DNA from: Undaria pinnatifida
Taxonomy: Eukaryota; Sar; Phaeophyceae; Laminariales; Alariaceae
Direction: 5' to 3'
NCBI GenBank assembly: GCA_012845835.1
Contig: JABAKD010000030.1
Location: 8,407,805 to 8,471,804 of the forward strand
DNA length: 64,000 bases
Shown: positions 54,101 through 60,100 of the stretch, piece after piece
Layout: each line of letters begins with the position of its first letter
Numbering within the stretch: the stretch's first letter is position 1
Translations under genes and position numbers: made by a program
The notes under the pieces: model-generated
What the model was told of the DNA's origin: nothing
The model's input: only the letters and a program-made list of their open reading frames with translations
The model's database searches: none

Positions 54101-57100
54101 TTACAAAGGGGTGCGGCAGACGTTTCTGAGCCCCCAAACACGCGGAAGCTCAACATCTCACCCGAAAAAAAAAAAACTATGACAACAGTCGAGTTGCATA
54201 CATTTCGTTCGCGCAGCCCGACCGACATTTTCTCGTGCGCTAGTAGTCCTAAACCAATTACTTTGAAGTACATACCTATGTATATGTGGTTTCTTTTTTT
54301 AAAAAATCACGCTTGAGACGCGGAGTAAAGACAAAGTGCCGGCACGCGTCCCCCCTCCAGGGTATTGAAGAAACAATCCACCGGTACGAAAGCCCAAACC
54401 CGGTATGTGTTCCGCGGCTAACAAAGTCTCTCTTCTTACTTGCGAAGGGTGCTGATTGATGGGCGATCCGCGTAGAACATCATGCATGTGCTGCACGTTT
54501 GACGGGTGGAGAACATGGGAAAGATACCGCTGAAAGATACCTTCAGGGAACTCGCACCGGTAGATAGTCATTTTAGTAACTGCCGCCGACTGTGTGTGTC
54601 GGGTGGAAGGACGATGCAAAAGGAACAAAAATCAAGACCGTTCCTCGTTTTGGTTGGGGAGATTCCAGCCGCCGAACGGGACACACATACTGAGATTCGG
54701 GCGCGCGACGAGCCTGGACGTGATCCCCTGTTTATCGGCTTCGTCGCAAAATAGACACTCACTCACTCACTCACTCACTCACTCACTCACTCACTCACTC
54801 ACTCACTCGCTCACTCACTCACTCGCTCACTCACTCACTCACTCACTCACTCACTCACTCACTCACTCACTCACTCACTCACTCACTCACTCACTCACTC
54901 ACTCACTCACTCACTCACTCACTCACTCACTCACTCAATCACTCACTCACTCAATCACGAATTAATTAAATATACTAACAATGGGAACAACAAGCAAGCG
55001 TAAAACTGCATTATCACCTGAAAGTAGACCCTCTCCGTGATGCGCCTGATTCGTTTCGAAGGGTAGTACTGGTCGGTGCCGTAGTACGGGAGCCAATCGG
55101 CCACCGCCTGCTGCTGCTGCGGCTGCTGCTGCGGCTGCTGCTGCTGCTGCTGCTGCTGCTGCCGCTGGTCGTCCGTCGGTGTACTGCTGCGCCCTTCCTC
55201 CAAAATAATTTCTCGCAGTGCGGCGACGTACAGTCGCGCGAGCTTCACCCTGCCGAGAACGCAGAGATGCAAGCCACAAGACCGAAGTGTGTGGGGGGGG
55301 ACGGGGGGCGGGTGCACTCACTGTCATACATGACCGCAGGCTTAACACCATAGTCCCTATGATCCCTATGATCCCGATGCCGGGACGGAGTACGCCGGGT
55401 TTTCACCTACCAGGCAGGTAAGGTACTGGTTGCACCAAAGCGCCAAGCCAGACGGACTGGAGGGAGGGAGGGAGGGAGGGAGGGAGGGAGGGAGGGAGGG
55501 GGGTTACAGCGATTGTATCAGGCACGGCCGTAGTCCGTATGCCTACAGACTCTCTCGCATCCCTCGGACATCGCCGGGACGGAACGCGTTGGGCTTGCGC
55601 GAAGCGGAGGGGTGGGGAGGGGAAACGGGAAATGAAGGGGGGGGGGGGGAGGTCAAGAACAGGCGATTAATACGGAACTGACACGGTGTGTTACGCCCTT
55701 CTGTTTAATCGAATGGAGGGGGGGGGAGGTAGGGTTAGCATGACAACCTCGAGGTGGCACGTTTCATTTTTCATCATGTTTTCGGGCGTGCCTATTCCTA
55801 CCTACCAGATGGCGCGTGGCAGTTCGTTCGTCTTTACGCCGTTTACGTTTTTCGCTACAAGCATTACCTTGAGAGATCGCCCGCCCGCATATTTCTATTC
55901 TAGTCTGGCTAGAAAAGAGTGTGTGAGGGAAGAAAGCTTGTTGTACGAGCGTGGTCCTTTCCATCTCCTCTTCTTGGACGCACAAGGAGCTTTAGACTGC
56001 TGTGAAGGTAACACAGGGCTAGAAACCTTTTACCAGCACCCCCGTAGACTACAGCAACTATCTCTGGCAGCACCTTAACCAATGAGGACGACGGCAAGAG
56101 GCCTATTTTTTCAACAGCGGTGACATCGAATCTCACCGTCCACCAAAACACAAAACTTTTTTAAAAAATGGGGAAAAAAAAAAAATCCCGTTCAAATACC
56201 CGCCACGCGCTTGAAACCGCAGCTTTTCACAAAAAATCCAGGACTAAGGTCGGTAACGGTTTTTTAGGCAGACTCAGGCGGGGCGGTATTTTTTTGCGGT
56301 AGGCGATATTTTTCAGTTTTTGGCGGAAACCACTTTGGCGGTAAGCGGTAATTTACCAAAAAATCATTACTTAGACGCGCGGCGATTCACCCGCTACTAG
56401 TCTACACGTACCTTGCTCTCGCCTGTATCCTCGTGGACATGTCCCTTTCCAGTATGCGTCTCTCTTCTCGTAGGCGAGCTAGCATTGCCCGGGAGAGGTG
56501 CTGACGAGCGAAGCACTGGATGATTGTGGCTTTGGCCTTGCACTTCCTCCGCCAAGCTGCTTCCATGAAAGCCAGCTGTTGGGGGGGGCGGTGGGGGTAT
56601 GATTCCGATTTCGAGATGATATAGGCAGCCACAACATGTGGCCACGTTTTCTCTAACGCACTACAAATAAACGCCATACCTTGTAATCAATAGAAAGTGA
56701 AAAAAAAACGATCCCGCGCACAGTTTTGTACGCCGAAGTTCTGCAACATGCAGGCGTTTCGGGAGGACGTTTTCATCGCAGCCGGAACCAAGGATCCTAA
56801 GTCGTTTCGGACGTTGTCATTCCAAACATTATAAGCGCTAAACAAAAGTTACAAGTACAAAAAAAGATGAGTTCAAACAGCCGGTAAACGCAAAACGATA
56901 AGTGTGAAGCTGAACGTCCTAAGCAATTGATAGCTGCAAAAATGATAAGTGCAAAGCAAAACTGCTAAGTAAGTGCAAAACCCATAGCTGTAAGTGCACA
57001 ACTGATAAGTACAAAAACGACAAATTGCCAAAAAAAACTGTAAGTAAGTCCAAAAACGGGTAAATGCAAAGCGAAACTGATAAGTGCAACAAAAACGATA

Positions 57101-60100
57101 ATTGCACAACCGACAAGTGCAAAAATGGAAAAGTCCAAATCTGATAAAAGGAAAAACCGATAGCTGCAAGTGCACAACTGAAAGCACGAAACCGATAAAG
57201 TGCAAAGCGAAATTGGTAAGGGCAAAAAAAAACGAAAAAACCCACACGGATAAGTGCATCAAAACCGATAGATGCAAAACCTATGAATGCAACGTGACCA
57301 GTGCAATTTCGATAGCCGCATGTGCACAAGTGATAATAATTAAAAAAACTGATCAATTGCAAAGCAAGACTGATAAGTGAAAAAACTTCACAAGTGCAGA
57401 AAACCAAGAAATGCAAAACCGACGAGGTGTACAACTGATGCGTGCAAAACGAGAACTCTGAGCGCACATCTGATGAGTACAAAAGAGAAAAGTTACAAAA
57501 CTTGTAAGTAAGTGCCGAAAAACAAAAATTAATTTCGCTCGCCTTTCTCCTGGCGAAGGAAGGTCTGCAATACACGGTCGTTGCGGCACCACATTTTTGT
57601 CTTAGCCGCAGCTGAGTGCAAAAAATGATTGGTGCAAAACCGATCGGTGCAAAACGGATAAGTACAAAACTGATAGCTGCCAAACCGGAAAAATGCGAAG
57701 CTAATAGCCTAAGTTACAAAACCGATAAGCACGAAACTGGTGAGGGCAAAACCGATGAGTGCAAAAGCTGAAGAAGTGCGAAAGCTGATGTAGTGCCAAA
57801 CTGATATAGGAGTGCAAAACTGAGCAGTGCTAAAACAAAAAACAAGAATCAATCAATCTCTGGCACCTTTCTCCTGGCGAAGGTCTGCACTATGCGAGCG
57901 TTGCGGTACCACTTCTTTCTCAGCCGCAGCTGCTCCCTCGCGCTGTGCCGGCGAAAGCTCATCTGAATCCTCAGCGTCATGGTGAACGCAAAGTTAGCCA
58001 TCACCGAGGCCTCCACGGCAGCCGCCGCCACGACCCGCCTGGCCACGATCACGCGCGCCCAGCACTGCAGGACGACGGCGGCCTTCGAGAGACGGATTCG
58101 AATGCTAACGTCATCCTCGGTAGCCTTGGGGAGCCATTGAAGCACTGAGGTCCGTCCATGAAATCAGGGAGTCGGAGGGAGGAATGACAAGAGGGAGGAG
58201 GTGATTTTCGGGTATCGAGCGAGAGGCGGGTTTGAAACGCTGACGTTGTTTTTCGCTGCCTTTCGGACTGCTTTCGAAGCCGCCATTGAAGCGCCGTGAC
58301 CCATGTAAAAGAGAGAGAGGAGGGTGAATGGATGGGTGGGTGGATGGGTGGATTGGGTATCGAGCGAGAGACGGATTCGAATACTAATATCGTTTCCCGT
58401 TACCTTGGGAAGCCATTGAAGAACCGCGACCCGTGCAAAGAGAGCGAGAAAATAGGTGGATGGGTGGGCGGGTGGGTGGGAGGAACGATATGGATAGACG
58501 GATTGGTCATCGAGCGAGAGACGGACTATGATGCTAAGGTCGTTATCCGCTGCCCTTCGGAAGCATTTGAAGCACTTTGGCCCATGCAAAGAGGGAGTAG
58601 GTGGGTGGATGGCATGTAATGGGTAGGCGGGAATGGACTTTGAGCGAGAGACGGAAGCGAATGGTGACATCGTTTACCGTTGCTTTGGTCAGCATATTGA
58701 AGCGCTACTGTGTGATCTATTGGAGGGGAGGGGTGGGTGAAATAGGCATCGAGCGAGAGACGGGTTCGAATGTTAATCTTGTTCTCCGTTGCCTCGGGCT
58801 GTCGTTGAAGAACTGTGGCCCTCGCAAATAAGGGAGCGTGGGTGGGTGGAATGGAAAGAAATTGGTAGGCGTAATGGGCATCAGGCGAGAGGTCGATTCG
58901 AATCCTGACGTCGTATCCATGGATTCGTCAGATCTTCAAGCACTGCCGCCCCATGCGGGGACAGAGCGGGTGGAATGGGCATCGAGCAAACTACGGATTC
59001 TAACGCTTACATTGTCCTGCGTTGCTTTTGGCAGCAGCCACATCAAACGGCACGGTCCCACGCGAGACGAGGGGGCGGTGGTGTTAAGATGACAAAGGCT
59101 GACGGTGGAAGGTTAACCGCTTAGCTACCCAGAACTATACCGTACAAAAAAATTGGCTAGCCGGTCGAACGAGTATCGAACCGGGATTGGTTGAAGGATA
59201 GGACAAAACAAGAACGATTTTCGTTTTTTTTTCTTTTTTATCCGCGGATCAGACGCGTGTTACGAACGACAGAGAGGTATTAATAGCGTTTTTTTTATTA
59301 TTCTGAATGAAGGGGCTCCTAAAAAAAATAAAATAAAACGTCGGAACGTCGTTCTTGTCTTTCCACCTGTTTTTTTTTTTGTTTGTTGGCATACGTAGGC
59401 AATGGATTTTTGGTTCATCACAAAGGGCACTTTCAGTTTGACCTGCCACGGACAAACAGTTTTTTTTCGTTTGGGGTGAGGGTTCAGATCTCCTCAAGCC
59501 ATCAATCAACCTTGCAGGGAAAAAAAAAAAAAAAAAGTATGGCTGGTGCGCACCTCTATCCTGCAGCTTGTGTCGTTATTCGTTTTGGTCAAAAACGATG
59601 GATTTGACGAGATTGAACGGCCAAAACGTGCTGAGAATGTTAGAAGGAGGGCTGTGGGGGGCGGCGGGCGGTACGGTTCAGGAAAGTCTTCGCTTTTCTG
59701 TTTTCGTCACCTAGGGAATACTCACGCGTACCCTCGTACCTGTAGTATAACTGGTAGGTTTCCGCGAGGCTCTTTCCGGGATACTTGTAGGGGTCTTCAA
59801 TATATCTGCTGTGCCTGAAACATATCTCTCTAAACACGCCGGGGGGAAGAGCATCCACTCCGAGACCATAGCGAACTATTTGGAAGGCTTCGACGCTGCT
59901 ACTCGGTCCTCCGGGTGGCGTGGGTCAAAACCAGGCCGTAGATGTTTGTGCCAGATGCGTTGGAGGTCTTGCGCCGACAAACTGTTGGTTTCTGCGGTCA
60001 GAAGCCTTAAAAGAACGTTCATTCGCTGTGTTATCTTTGTCTGTATTGCGCGTGCTGCGCAGAAAAGAAACGGATATTTTGCTCTCGTGCAACAGCGGGA

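Noticed and set aside
54755-54958. Plus-strand frame of THSL repeats
   Set aside because: Translation of the CACT microsatellite.
56919-57683. 254-codon minus-strand open frame rich in Phe, Leu and Cys
   Set aside because: Produced by the 'gataagtgcaaaac' satellite; composition is repetitive and no homology is recognisable.
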